Positions 16,460 through 24,518 of a DNA stretch of 44,921 bases are shown here, piece after piece (position 1 is the first letter of the stretch; the number at the start of each line of letters is the position of its first letter). This DNA is from CAZNYN01 sp964577295. Lineage in GTDB: Bacteria; Synergistota; Synergistia; Synergistales; Synergistaceae. A program made the translations under genes and the position numbers. Under the pieces are notes generated by a model that was given only the letters and a program-made list of their open reading frames with translations, was not told the origin of the DNA and did not search any database. The DNA is taken from NCBI GenBank assembly GCA_964577295.1, contig CAZNYN010000011.1:1-44921 (forward strand). The letters are read 5' to 3'.

Positions 16460-17236
16460 ATGAAACTTTCTGCTGTTGTTCACAATATAGAGAAGAGAAT
16501 CCCGAGAAATTGGGCGGAAGATTGGGATAACACGGGGCTTGCCTTCGGCACACCTGCTTCCGACATAAAAGAAATAGCGTTGGCTCTTGATGTAACGGAG
16601 CAGACTGTCTCCGATGCATCCAAGTTTTCACAGCTCCTTGTGACGCACCACCCGATAATATTCCGCGCCATGAAGTCCATTGTCACAGATAAACCTGCGG
16701 CAAGGGCTATTGCGAATGCCATAAAGCACGACATTGCTCTCTATTCGCTTCATACGAATTGGGACTCATCTCCCGAAGGAGTTAATGTAATATTGGCGGA
16801 TCTGCTCGGACTGAGAGACGCTGAACCATTGGAAGAGCCCAAGTACAAAAACGGAGCGTTCGGAATAGGAGCGTTCGGCTCATTCGACACTCCCTTGATT
16901 ATGACAGAGTGCATACAACTCCTTAAAGAGCGATGGCGGGTTTCCGATATTGCTGCATTCGGAGATAGAAAGAGAGTTATACGCAAAATTGCGATAGGCG
17001 GAGGCTCATGCGGCGACATGTGGCAGAGGGCGCTGGACAAAGGCGCGGATCTGTTTATAACATCCGACATATCGTACCACCACAGACAGGACGCTCTGAG
17101 CATGGGGCTTAACCTTATAGAGACGGATCACGGGGAGACAGAGAGGCTTTCTCTTCCCGCGCTTAAAAAAATAATAGAAAAAGAGACCTCTCTTCCCGTA
17201 ACGATAATAGAGGAAGAGCCGGTCAAAAGAATATGA
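16460..17236 (+). CDS. Nif3-like dinuclear metal centre protein
   Basis: This 258-residue protein belongs to the conserved NIF3/YqfO family, which binds two metal ions. Its reaction is not settled, although some members are annotated as GTP cyclohydrolase 1 type 2. Metal-ligand histidines are seen in LLVTHHPIIFRAMKSI near residue 58 and LHTNWDSSPEGVN near residue 97. A further set lies in DISYHHRQDALSMGLNLIET and DHGETE near residue 210. The long inserted PII-like domain of YqfO is absent. ATG 16460 is chosen over an upstream ATG because AGGAGGTG at 16448-16455 is well placed. trpS follows with overlap or a short gap. Confidence 0.9.
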   Translation: MKLSAVVHNIEKRIPRNWAEDWDNTGLAFGTPASDIKEIALALDVTEQTVSDASKFSQLLVTHHPIIFRAMKSIVTDKPAARAIANAIKHDIALYSLHTNWDSSPEGVNVILADLLGLRDAEPLEEPKYKNGAFGIGAFGSFDTPLIMTECIQLLKERWRVSDIAAFGDRKRVIRKIAIGGGSCGDMWQRALDKGADLFITSDISYHHRQDALSMGLNLIETDHGETERLSLPALKKIIEKETSLPVTIIEEEPVKRI

Positions 17237-17253
17237 CAGGAGTCGTGAACGTA

Positions 17254-18249
17254 ATGGACGAAAAAAAGAGAATTTTCAGCGGCATGAGACCGACAGGCAA
17301 ACTTCACTACGGACATATGGCAGGCGCGCTGATAAACTGGGTAAAACTCCAGGAAGAATACAACTGCTTTTTCGGAATAGTGGACTGGCATGCTATGATG
17401 TCAGACTATGCCGATGTCAGCAAAGTGAAATCAAACTGCCGTGAAATACTCCTAGACTGGCTTGCCGTGGGCGTAGACCCAAATAAGGCGGCTATATTTA
17501 TACAGTCCCACGTAAAACAGCACGCGGAGATACATCTTGCCCTCTCCATGATTACCCCGCTCGGCTGGCTGGAACGCTGCCCGACATACAAGGAGCAGAT
17601 ACTCAACCTTCAGAACAAAGACCTCTCGACCTATGCGTTCCTAGGCTATCCCGTACTCATGGCGGGGGATATCCTCCTTTATAAATCATTTGCCGTTCCA
17701 GTCGGAGAGGACCAGAGCGCTCATCTTGAACTGAGCCGCGAAGTTGTAAGACGCTTTAACAATTTCTACGGAGAAGTTTTTCCCGAGCCTCAGACACTGC
17801 TCACTCCTACCGCAAAAATGCCTGGTACGGACGGACGTAAGATGAGCAAGTCATACGGCAACGCTCTGAATATAGCGGATGACATGGAGACAGTGTGGGG
17901 CAAACTGCGCACAATGACCACAGACCCCGCGCGCGAACGCAGGACAGACCCGGGTACACCCGAGAAGTGCCCCGTGTGGGATATACAGAAGTTCTTCAAC
18001 AAAGACCCGCAGGAACTGCTCGAGATACACGAGGGATGCACGAAGGCAGGCATAGGCTGTGTCGACTGCAAGAAAAAACTCATGGTACATCTCGAAAAGA
18101 TGATGGCGCCAATTCGCGAGCGCCGCGCGGCGTTTGAAAACCGCGAAGACGATTTAAGACAGATACTCGAGTCCGGCGCGGCACGTGCGCGCAAAGTCGC
18201 GGAAGAGACAATGGAAGATGTCTACAACGCCATGGGAATACTCCACTAA
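17254..18249 (+). CDS. trpS: Tryptophan--tRNA ligase
   Basis: Class I aminoacyl-tRNA synthetase that charges tRNA-Trp. The HIGH-type motif is in SGMRPTGKLHYGHMAGAL near residue 10 and KMSKS is in GRKMSKSYGNALN near residue 195. A C-terminal helical domain with a CxxC-like GCVDCKKKL ends the protein. About 331 residues is the normal size. ATG 17254 has AGGAG about 12 nt upstream. ATG 17233, overlapping the previous stop, is also possible and would add 7 residues. scpA begins 9 nt after the stop. No T-box leader is visible upstream. Confidence 0.95.
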   Translation: MDEKKRIFSGMRPTGKLHYGHMAGALINWVKLQEEYNCFFGIVDWHAMMSDYADVSKVKSNCREILLDWLAVGVDPNKAAIFIQSHVKQHAEIHLALSMITPLGWLERCPTYKEQILNLQNKDLSTYAFLGYPVLMAGDILLYKSFAVPVGEDQSAHLELSREVVRRFNNFYGEVFPEPQTLLTPTAKMPGTDGRKMSKSYGNALNIADDMETVWGKLRTMTTDPARERRTDPGTPEKCPVWDIQKFFNKDPQELLEIHEGCTKAGIGCVDCKKKLMVHLEKMMAPIRERRAAFENREDDLRQILESGAARARKVAEETMEDVYNAMGILH

Positions 18250-18258
18250 GAGGCAGAA

Positions 18259-19047
18259 TTGACAGAACATAACACGGAAAATAAACATGAAGAAACAACA
18301 GAGGACAGGAGGGGCTTTGAGGTTCGCCTTGAAGCCTTTTCCGGTCCTCTTGACCTTTTGTGCCACCTTGTCGAGAGCCGCGAGGTAGACCCCTCAAAGC
18401 TGAACCTTACGGAGCTTGTCTCGCAGTACGTATCCTTTCTTGTAAACAGCGGCAGAACCTCTCTTAACGATATGGCGGAATTTTTTTCCTTCGCAAGCCG
18501 CCTTCTGCTGAGAAAAGTCCACTCACTGTTTCCGTCCCAGCTATCGGAGGAGGAAGAGAGCCCAGATGAGATATATGAAGACACGGAAGAAGAGCTGCTG
18601 CGCCTTTTAGAGGCTTTTCGCCCATACAGAAACGCGGCATCACACCTTGCGGAACTTCAGTCTCGGAGGGAACGCTGCTTTACTAGAATCTCCGACGAAG
18701 ATGCTGCACCCTTCTACGATCTGGGTGACCTCTACGGGCTCGCTTCCAAGTGGTGGGAGCTGCTCGACAGGTATAACGAGAGCAGAAGAAACTCATCATA
18801 CGAAGATGAAGACCCTTGGGACGACATACCGGACGCAGTGCCGGAGGAACGTAAGGTTGAACAGATAATGGACGAACTTATGTGCCGCATAAAGGACAAA
18901 AAAATCACATTAAGAGAAATACTGACGGAACGGGATAAAAAAATACTGATAGTAACTCTGCTCGCACTTCTTGAAATGTCGCGTCTCGGCATGATAAACC
19001 TAACGCAGAGCGAAACTCTGGGGGATGTTGAAATTGTCTCTGCCTGA
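18259..19047 (+). CDS. scpA: Segregation and condensation protein A
   Basis: ScpA is the kleisin subunit that joins the two heads of the SMC dimer in the chromosome condensation complex. The 262-residue protein carries the typical N-terminal FSGPLDLLCHLVESREVDPS near residue 28. A helical region follows, and a C-terminal winged-helix segment (ILIVTLLALLEMSRLGMINL) binds the SMC cap. The start is a TTG at 18259 with only a weak AGAGG upstream, so the first residues are uncertain. It overlaps scpB by 23 nt. Confidence 0.94.
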   Translation: MTEHNTENKHEETTEDRRGFEVRLEAFSGPLDLLCHLVESREVDPSKLNLTELVSQYVSFLVNSGRTSLNDMAEFFSFASRLLLRKVHSLFPSQLSEEEESPDEIYEDTEEELLRLLEAFRPYRNAASHLAELQSRRERCFTRISDEDAAPFYDLGDLYGLASKWWELLDRYNESRRNSSYEDEDPWDDIPDAVPEERKVEQIMDELMCRIKDKKITLREILTERDKKILIVTLLALLEMSRLGMINLTQSETLGDVEIVSA

Positions 19048-19657
19048 AATAAAAGATAACGAAATGGGACTTCTCGAAAGACAGATAGAGGCGATGCTCT
19101 TTGTCTCTCCTCAGCCCGTCTCATCGCAGGAACTGGCGTCACATCTCGGTGTTACCGCCGAAAGAGCGGAAAAAGGCGTAAAAATAATCAAAGAACTCTA
19201 TAAAACCGGGCATGGCCTCACAATACTGAATCATGCCGGAGGATGGCAGATGGCTACTGCTTCGGATTTGGCGGACACCGTGGAGAGCTTTGCCAACATC
19301 GTGGCTTTACAGCGTGTCAGGCTGAGCCGCGCCGCGCTCGAAACACTCTCTGTAATAGCCTACAATCAGCCCGTAACGCGCTCCGAGATAGAAGACATCC
19401 GCTCTGTTCGCTGTGACAGAGTTGTCGATACACTGCTCAAACACGGCCTTGTAAGAGTGGCGGGAAGAAAAAAAAGCATGGGATCCCCACTTCTTTTCAG
19501 AACAACCGACAGGTTCCTTGAAATATTTGGGCTGTCCGGAATAAATGCACTCCCTACACTCGAAGAACTCAGAGAGAGCGGCGGAGAAGAAAACTACAAT
19601 GATGCCTTTGCCCTTATGAACGGCAGAGGTGCGGAGGCTGAAGAAGATGAACGGTAA
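19025..19657 (+). CDS. scpB: Segregation and condensation protein B
   Basis: ScpB dimers bind ScpA and complete the SMC-ScpAB condensin. The 210-residue protein has two winged-helix domains. The N-terminal one contains LERQIEAMLFVSPQPVSSQE, and the second contains LETLSVIAYNQPVTRSEIED near residue 115 and GSPLLFRTTDRFLEIFGL near residue 155, both family hallmarks. ATG 19025 lies inside scpA. A second in-frame ATG at about 19064 is possible and fits the family's usual N terminus. The stop overlaps the pseudouridine synthase gene by 11 nt. scpA-scpB-rluB is a common gene order. Confidence 0.95.
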   Translation: MLKLSLPEIKDNEMGLLERQIEAMLFVSPQPVSSQELASHLGVTAERAEKGVKIIKELYKTGHGLTILNHAGGWQMATASDLADTVESFANIVALQRVRLSRAALETLSVIAYNQPVTRSEIEDIRSVRCDRVVDTLLKHGLVRVAGRKKSMGSPLLFRTTDRFLEIFGLSGINALPTLEELRESGGEENYNDAFALMNGRGAEAEEDER

Positions 19658-20381
19658 AGAAACAATCAGACTTAACAGATTTCTTGCCATGTGCGGCATA
19701 GGTGCGCGGCGCAAAGTCGAAGAGTACATAACTGCGGAAAGAGTGACAATAAACGGAGAAGTCGTGACAGAACCGGGGCGGCAGGTCGCACCGTCGGACA
19801 GAGTTACATTCGACGGAGCGGAAGTGTCTCCGGTGACACTGACATATCTTATATACCATAAACCTAAAGGGCTGCTCTGTGCAGTGGAAGACAGCCGTGA
19901 GCAGACAATAATAGACGTACTGCCCACATCGATGGACCATCTCCGCCTATTCCCCGTGGGGCGTCTCGACCGTGACAGCGAAGGGCTCATTATACTGACA
20001 AACGACGGGATGTTCTCCCAGGAGCTCATACACCCGAGCAACGGAACTTCCAAGACATACGAAGTCGAGCTTCGCAAGCCGCTTGATGAAGAAAAACTCA
20101 TAGAGTGGACAAAGGGAGTAGTCGTAGAAGACAGACTGCTCAAGCCCCTGAGCGTGAAGAGAATAGGCTGGAAGCCCCTGCACTGCTGGTTTGAAGTGGT
20201 GCTCGGCGAAGGCATAAAGCGCGAGATACGCATGATGGCGAGGGCATTGGACAATGACGTTCGAAGACTTCTGAGGCGCAAAATAGGAAAACTCGAACTC
20301 AAAAATCTGGCTGCGGGAGAATTTATATCCGTATCCAAAGAAGAGCTGTGGAGCTATATAAGAAACGGTAAAATAGTCTAA
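19647..20381 (+). CDS. Pseudouridine synthase, RsuA/RluB family
   Basis: This 244-residue rRNA pseudouridine synthase has an N-terminal S4 RNA-binding domain (RLNRFLAMCGIGARRKVEEY). The catalytic domain contains the aspartate motif VGRLDRDSEGLIILTNDG near residue 110, and GIKREIRMMARALDNDVRRL lies near residue 192. RluB (23S) and RsuA (16S) have the same layout. The link with scpAB favours RluB, but I do not assign the position. ATG 19647 has GGAGG at 19633-19637, 9 nt upstream. A long antisense open frame across this gene is a shadow. Confidence 0.93.
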   Translation: MNGKETIRLNRFLAMCGIGARRKVEEYITAERVTINGEVVTEPGRQVAPSDRVTFDGAEVSPVTLTYLIYHKPKGLLCAVEDSREQTIIDVLPTSMDHLRLFPVGRLDRDSEGLIILTNDGMFSQELIHPSNGTSKTYEVELRKPLDEEKLIEWTKGVVVEDRLLKPLSVKRIGWKPLHCWFEVVLGEGIKREIRMMARALDNDVRRLLRRKIGKLELKNLAAGEFISVSKEELWSYIRNGKIV

Positions 20382-20387
20382 AATATC

Positions 20388-20413
20388 ATTGCAATAAACT
20401 TAAAATTGCAATA
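20388..20413. repeat. Two copies of the palindrome ATTGCAAT over a promoter
   Basis: ATTGCAATA occurs at 20388-20396 and again at 20405-20413, 17 nt start to start. ATTGCAAT is self-complementary. The copies straddle a promoter-like TTGCAA (20389-20394) N17 TACACT (20412-20417), so they are likely operator half-sites for the gene at 20460. Confidence 0.5.
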
Positions 20414-20459
20414 CACTTCAGAGAAGCAGTTATCCTAATTTCACAAAGGAAGTGGCGCA

Positions 20460-20717
20460 ATGAATTGTCTTCAGATTATGGCGGTAAGAGTTGCACAGAG
20501 AGAGTCAACGGCACTTGAGGTTCAAAAGCTTTTGACGGAGTACGGCTGCTCCATAAAGACAAGACTTGGACTTCACGACCAGATGGACGGAACATGCTCC
20601 CCTCACGGTCTTCTGATTCTTCAGCTCATATCTTCCGAAGAAACATCCAAAGAACTTGCATGCAAACTCAACGCAATTTGCGGAGTCAAAGCGCAGCTTG
20701 TAGACCTTTCGGAATAA
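20460..20717 (+). CDS. Small ACT/NikR-like regulatory protein, TM1266 type
   Basis: An 85-residue single-domain protein. The pattern VAQRESTALEVQKLLTEYGC, then TRLGLHDQ and a C-terminal KLNAICGVKAQLV resembles the TM1266 family of ferredoxin-fold proteins, often annotated as putative regulators linked to iron-only hydrogenase. No hydrogenase gene lies in this window. Three cysteines (C3, C30, C46) and one more near the C terminus could matter for metal or redox sensing. AAGGAAGTGG lies just upstream of the ATG. The gene is followed by its own terminator. Confidence 0.7.
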   Translation: MNCLQIMAVRVAQRESTALEVQKLLTEYGCSIKTRLGLHDQMDGTCSPHGLLILQLISSEETSKELACKLNAICGVKAQLVDLSE

Positions 20718-20734
20718 CTATTTGAAAATTTTAA

Positions 20735-20777
20735 AAAATGCGGTGCGGCGGATACATTTCGCGGCACCGCATTTTTT
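20735..20777 (+). terminator. Rho-independent terminator after the TM1266-like gene
   Basis: ATGCGGTGC pairs with GCACCGCAT around a 17-nt loop that can itself partly fold, followed by six T residues. The rest of 20718-20988 is AT-rich and probably holds the promoter of the next gene. TATAAC at 20898-20903 is a possible -10. Confidence 0.9.
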
Positions 20778-20988
20778 ATCCGCTTATGGCCGCAAGTGTT
20801 ATTGCTTATAAATCATACTCAATATATAGGCAAGATTACAGTCGTTATTTATTTTTGAATATTTGCTAAATGGTTAAAACTACGTGGATATTTCCTTTAT
20901 AACAAGTTAGTCTCATTTCAGACAGAGGCGGAACTCTTTGAAGCGGATCTTTATATGGGAGAACGCTATATTAAAGGAGGAAAAATTT

Positions 20989-22515
20989 ATGAACAGCAAA
21001 GAAGCAAAAGTGAAGAAAATCAGAGGAAGCTCCAATGTTGCATATCTCGGCCGCGCACTTGATGAAATGGTTTACAGCTTTATGGAGGAACACAAGATAG
21101 ACGGTCTTTCCCTTGCCATTGTTCAAGCACCTTATATCCCCAGAAGCGTGGGATATGGTGTTTCAGATACCAAACACAGGACTCTTGCGTCTGTAAACAC
21201 GCTTTGGCCTGCCGGGCAGATATCTCAGGCATTTGCCGCGGTAGCGGTGATGCAGCTTGTCGAGCAGTCAAAAATATCGCTTGACGACAAAGCCGTAAAA
21301 TACATTCCGGAACTCCCCGCGTCATGGGCGGATATCACCGTTCTACAGCTTCTCAGGCATGCATCGGGGCTTCCCGACTACCGCAGCAGCTCGGCCCCGA
21401 ACACAAGCGCAGAGTTGAAATTTGCGGAAATAGTCGCTCTGATAAAGGATGCGGCTTTGAAATTTACTCCTGGCACGGAAGCAGAAAGAAGTGCGACAAA
21501 CTTCCTTTTGCTTACCGAAATTGTGGAACGTGCATCGGGAATGTCCTACCGAAATTTTGTAAATAAAAACCAGATAGAATATCTGGGATTGAAGCACACT
21601 GCTTTTGCGGAAGATTTTTCAAAATTAAATTATGAAAATCTCGCCGAATCGGAAGGCGTACATCAGCTGTTTAAGAAAGACATGCTCTATGTCAACCCCG
21701 CAGAGCCCGCAAAAAGCTATGACAGCGAAGGAAAAGAAATTCTCCCCATTCCCTCATCCGCCCTCAGAGGCTTTTCGGATATATGGGCAAGCGCTCAGGA
21801 CATATCATTCTGGGATATAGCTCTTGCCGGTTCAATACTGATACATTCTCCCGAAAACAGAAGCATAGTCTATGCTCCTTGGACTCTTCCTGACGGGCGC
21901 ACAGTTCCTGCCTCCGCAGGCTGGCAGTTCTATGCCCACAGCGGCTTCATGGACATTAAAGGCTCGATACCGGGATACTCGTCCTACCTCAGCCGCTTTA
22001 CAGATCCTGCCGAACTTGTATGCGTAACATTGCTCGCCAATAAAGATGGCATCGACTTTACAAGCCTTGCGCGCAGGATAGCCGGAGCTTTCGGAGACCT
22101 TCTGTCGACAAATTACGATGACAACAAGCTCTTCCTCTATGAAGGTCAGCTTCCTGTCGATGCGACAGTCAAACGCCTCGAAAAACTTTTGAGCGAGAAA
22201 AACATCCCCATCTTTGCGAAATTCAACCATGCGAAGAATGCAGAGGAAGCAGGACTTTCACTGCGCCCCACCACCGTGCTCGTATTCGGTGCCCCGAAAG
22301 TAGGAACAGCTCTTATGCAGGCAGATCAGAGCGTATCTCTTGAGCTGCCGATAAAAATATCTGTTTGGGAAGATGAGAAGGGCAGCACATGGCTTGCTTT
22401 CCCTCGTATAGGCAGACTTATGGCGGACTATTCACTCGAAGCCCATCCCGTGTCGGCAAAGCTTGAAATGCTGCTCGAAGAGCTGGTGCGCAAAGCGGGA
22501 GACTTCTACGCATAA
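20989..22515 (+). CDS. Beta-lactamase-fold (class C/PBP-like) protein lacking catalytic motifs
   Basis: The 508-residue protein matches the serine beta-lactamase-related family in overall pattern. It shows TLWPAGQISQAFAAVAVMQL near residues 71-90, LLRHASGLPDY near 121, PGTEAERSATNF near 161 and GSIPGYSSYLSRF later. The active-site SxxK is replaced by Q-I-S-Q at residues 77-80, and the YxN tyrosine is replaced by R167-S-A. The HxG-like third motif is also not recognisable. It is therefore probably a non-catalytic homologue. No signal peptide is seen. ATG 20989 has AAAGGAGG 8 nt upstream, and an upstream in-frame start at 20938 has no ribosome site. A DUF202 membrane protein follows 14 nt later. 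Confidence 0.82.
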   Translation: MNSKEAKVKKIRGSSNVAYLGRALDEMVYSFMEEHKIDGLSLAIVQAPYIPRSVGYGVSDTKHRTLASVNTLWPAGQISQAFAAVAVMQLVEQSKISLDDKAVKYIPELPASWADITVLQLLRHASGLPDYRSSSAPNTSAELKFAEIVALIKDAALKFTPGTEAERSATNFLLLTEIVERASGMSYRNFVNKNQIEYLGLKHTAFAEDFSKLNYENLAESEGVHQLFKKDMLYVNPAEPAKSYDSEGKEILPIPSSALRGFSDIWASAQDISFWDIALAGSILIHSPENRSIVYAPWTLPDGRTVPASAGWQFYAHSGFMDIKGSIPGYSSYLSRFTDPAELVCVTLLANKDGIDFTSLARRIAGAFGDLLSTNYDDNKLFLYEGQLPVDATVKRLEKLLSEKNIPIFAKFNHAKNAEEAGLSLRPTTVLVFGAPKVGTALMQADQSVSLELPIKISVWEDEKGSTWLAFPRIGRLMADYSLEAHPVSAKLEMLLEELVRKAGDFYA

Positions 22516-22529
22516 GAGGACGAGCTGAT

Positions 22530-22835
22530 ATGTCGGAAGATTACTCAGGGTTTACGGAGGAAAGAACGTTAAGGGATTGTCTTGCTCTCGACAGGACAGT
22601 CATGGCCAATGAGAGAACGCTGCTTTCCTACATACGTCTGTTTGTAGGGCTTATGGCTGCCGGAGCGGGAATGGCCAAAGTTTTCCCCGATTCACGCTTC
22701 TATATGGCTATAGGAATCACCTTCACAGTATCATCATGGGTATTTCTCATTATAGGCATCTATCGCTGGAGTGTTATGAAAAACAAGCTTGCGACTGTAA
22801 ACCACTGCACTGAGCACCTACAAAACCACTCTTAA
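22530..22835 (+). CDS. DUF202 (YidH-like) membrane protein
   Basis: A 101-residue protein of the DUF202 family, whose function is not known. The family's N-terminal motif is clear: LALDRTVMANERTLLSYIRL near residues 18-37. Two hydrophobic segments follow, at about 36-52 and 60-80. GAGGACGAG lies about 6 nt before the ATG. It is 14 nt after the beta-lactamase-like gene, so the two are probably cotranscribed. Confidence 0.88.
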   Translation: MSEDYSGFTEERTLRDCLALDRTVMANERTLLSYIRLFVGLMAAGAGMAKVFPDSRFYMAIGITFTVSSWVFLIIGIYRWSVMKNKLATVNHCTEHLQNHS

Positions 22836-22849
22836 AATCACGGCAAACA

Positions 22850-22883
22850 AATATGACCGCCGATACTGTTCGGCGGTCATATT
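22850..22883 (+). terminator. Hairpin after the DUF202 gene, probable terminator
   Basis: AATATGACCGCCGA pairs perfectly with TCGGCGGTCATATT (14 bp, 6-nt loop). The following sequence ATTATCATTA is only moderately T-rich, so termination efficiency is uncertain. Confidence 0.65.
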
Positions 22884-22943
22884 ATCATTATGGCATCGTT
22901 TCAATGACTACATTATGCAAAACGCTGAAGGATATAACGTTAA

Positions 22944-22974
22944 TAAAAAATCAAGCCTCCGAAGAGGCTTGATT
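22944..22974 (-). terminator. Rho-independent terminator of ssrA
   Basis: On the minus strand CAAGCCTC and GAGGCTTG form a stem with a TTCG tetraloop, extended by A-T pairs and followed by a run of T. It sits just past the tmRNA 3' end. Confidence 0.93.
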
Positions 22975-22982
22975 AGGAATTT

Positions 22983-23339
22983 TGGTGGAGACGCGGAGAT
23001 TCGAACTCCGGTCCAACAGGGGCCAATCTGGGAGGCACTACGAGCGTAGTCTTTGATTTCATCTTAGAACTTCATCTCCCAAAGACAGGATATGAAATTC
23101 CCAGCCTTCCCTAGAGTCTCGGATTTCTTCCAGAAAGCTCTGAAGAAACCCCAGTCATCTTTGTGACGCCCTTCTGCAGCCCGATGACGGAAGCCACAGA
23201 GAGCGCGCTACTTAAAACTAAGCAGCGAGTGCGTAATCGTTATTGACGATTATTGTTTTGGAGCCGGATTAACGAGGATTCCCCATCCTCGGCCCGCTCC
23301 TCCCGATCCTCCAACCTGCTGTCGAAACCATACGTCCCC
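22983..23339 (-). ncRNA. ssrA: Transfer-messenger RNA (tmRNA)
   Basis: tmRNA rescues stalled ribosomes by trans-translation. The 5' end GGGGACG (23339-23333) pairs with CGTCTCC next to the encoded 3' CCA at 22983-22985. GGTTTCGACAGCAGG follows the 5' arm, as in other tmRNAs, and the 3' end has a T-arm with GTTCGAA. The length is 357 nt. The tag reading frame ends ...YALAA-stop at 23218. Its gene lies 31 nt downstream of smpB, its protein partner. Confidence 0.96.
23218..23247 (-). other. tmRNA proteolysis tag reading frame (probable tag VNNDYALAA)
   Basis: Reading the minus strand, GTC AAT AAC GAT TAC GCA CTC GCT GCT TAG encodes VNNDYALAA. The preceding AATAATC resembles the AATAGTC before the resume codon of E. 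coli tmRNA, so GTC is the likely resume codon in place of the more usual Ala codon. The ALAA end is the ClpXP degron. Confidence 0.75.
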
Positions 23340-23370
23340 TTATAATGCGCCGATGCGCTTTGTCAAAAAA

Positions 23371-23841
23371 CTAGTCGTTTCCTCGTACCTTTCGGCGGAT
23401 GGCTCTGTCCATCTCTCTTGCCGCATCTTTTTCTGCTGCTGTATCGCGCTTATCGTGAAGCTGTTTGCCTTTTGCTATAGCAAGCTCACACTTTGCCCAG
23501 CGTCCGTTCTTTATGTATATTTTCAAAGGAACCAAGGTTAATCCTTTTTCCCTTGTCTTTGAGAGCAGTTTTCTTATTTCGGATTTATGAACGAGAAGTT
23601 TTCTTGGTCTAAGCGGTTCTTTGTTGTAATAGCTTCCCTTTTCATATGGTGATATGTGCACATTGTACAGCCACAGCTCACCGTTTTCCACTCTTGCGAA
23701 TCCGTCTTTAAGGTTTGCATGTCCTTCTCTTACGGATTTTATCTCTGTTCCGGATAGGACTATGCCTGTCTCGAATGATTCTATTATAAAATATTCATGA
23801 CGTGCTTTTCTATTTTGGGCAACTGTCTTATCTTCAGGCAT
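23371..23841 (-). CDS. smpB: SsrA-binding protein SmpB
   Basis: SmpB binds tmRNA and brings it to stalled ribosomes. The 156-residue protein begins with the typical AQNRKARHEYFIIESFETG. It continues with VLSGTEIKSVREGHANLKDG and ends in a basic tail (RRKVRGND) that reads the empty mRNA channel. Length and motifs are normal. CGAGGTGAG lies 5 nt before the ATG. A strong promoter lies just upstream, and the tmRNA gene starts 31 nt after its stop, so one transcript may cover both. Confidence 0.96.
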   Translation of the reverse strand: MPEDKTVAQNRKARHEYFIIESFETGIVLSGTEIKSVREGHANLKDGFARVENGELWLYNVHISPYEKGSYYNKEPLRPRKLLVHKSEIRKLLSKTREKGLTLVPLKIYIKNGRWAKCELAIAKGKQLHDKRDTAAEKDAAREMDRAIRRKVRGND

Positions 23842-23858
23842 AATCTCACCTCGGAGAG

Positions 23859-23887
23859 ACTATAGCAAAAAGAGCAGGATTAGTCAA
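23859..23887 (-). promoter_or_regulatory. Sigma-70 promoter of smpB-ssrA
   Basis: On the minus strand TTGACT (23887-23882) and TATAGT (23864-23859) are separated by exactly 17 nt. The smpB ribosome site follows within about 15 nt. Confidence 0.8.
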
Positions 23888-24011
23888 ATGTGTATTAATA
23901 CGTAATTTTATATTTTTGCTTATTTTTGATATTTAATGTGGCGTAAAATAGAGCGTTCCGTTATAATACTACAATAAAATCATTCTTAATTTAGTGGAAG
24001 GGGGAACAAAG

Positions 24012-24419
24012 TTGATAATCACGAAGGAAATAGATTATGCAATCAGGATGCTGATGGTGCTTGCCGACAAGGAACAGCACAGCGTCCAAAATATGAGTGA
24101 AACTGAAGATGTACCTTGCCACTTTGCATATAAGATAATAAAGAAGCTTGAAAAAGCCGACATTCTTACAATATATAGGGGCGTAAACGGCGGATGTGTA
24201 TTGACGGCGGATTTGTCAAAGGTCTCCCTCTTTGATATCTTTTCGATTATGGGAGAGGAACGTCTCATAACAGCATGCGTTGGGCGCAACCATGAGTGCC
24301 GGTGGAATATAAGCCACGACCATGCCTGCACGGTTCACAAGCATTTGTGCAAAATGCAGACAGAGCTTGACAATGAAATGAAAAATTCATTCATCAGTGA
24401 TTTGCTTGTCGACATTTAA
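24012..24419 (+). CDS. Rrf2 family transcriptional regulator
   Basis: A 135-residue winged-helix regulator of the Rrf2 family (IscR, NsrR, CymR). The N terminus IITKEIDYAIRMLMVLAD is typical, and the recognition region includes VPCHFAYKIIKKLEKADIL and YRGVNGGCVL. C89, C96 and C106 lie in the loop that carries the iron-sulphur cluster in IscR and NsrR, though with wider spacing here, so redox, NO or CO sensing is plausible. TTG 24012 is preferred over GTG 23994 because GGAAGGGGG lies 8-16 nt before it. It is directly upstream of cooS and probably controls it. A TATAAT at 23962-23967 may be its -10. Confidence 0.88.
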   Translation: MIITKEIDYAIRMLMVLADKEQHSVQNMSETEDVPCHFAYKIIKKLEKADILTIYRGVNGGCVLTADLSKVSLFDIFSIMGEERLITACVGRNHECRWNISHDHACTVHKHLCKMQTELDNEMKNSFISDLLVDI

Positions 24420-24436
24420 AATTTCATAGTATTCTC

Positions 24437-24475
24437 AAAATTAATTTCTGTCTAATGCAGAAATTAATTTTTAAC
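24437..24475 (+). terminator. AT-rich hairpin between rrf2 and cooS
   Basis: AAAATTAATTTCTG (24437-24450) pairs with CAGAAATTAATTTT (24458-24471), a 14-bp perfect repeat with a 7-nt loop and two further T residues. It may end the regulator transcript or act as an operator of cooS. Confidence 0.55.
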
Positions 24476-24518
24476 CATAAATTAGACAAAAAATATCTAC
24501 AAAAGGGAGGCTATTTTA

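Noticed and set aside
19307..20338. 343-codon antisense open frame
   Set aside because: It lies opposite scpB and the pseudouridine synthase gene, both with strong family motifs, and has no ribosome site or recognisable product.
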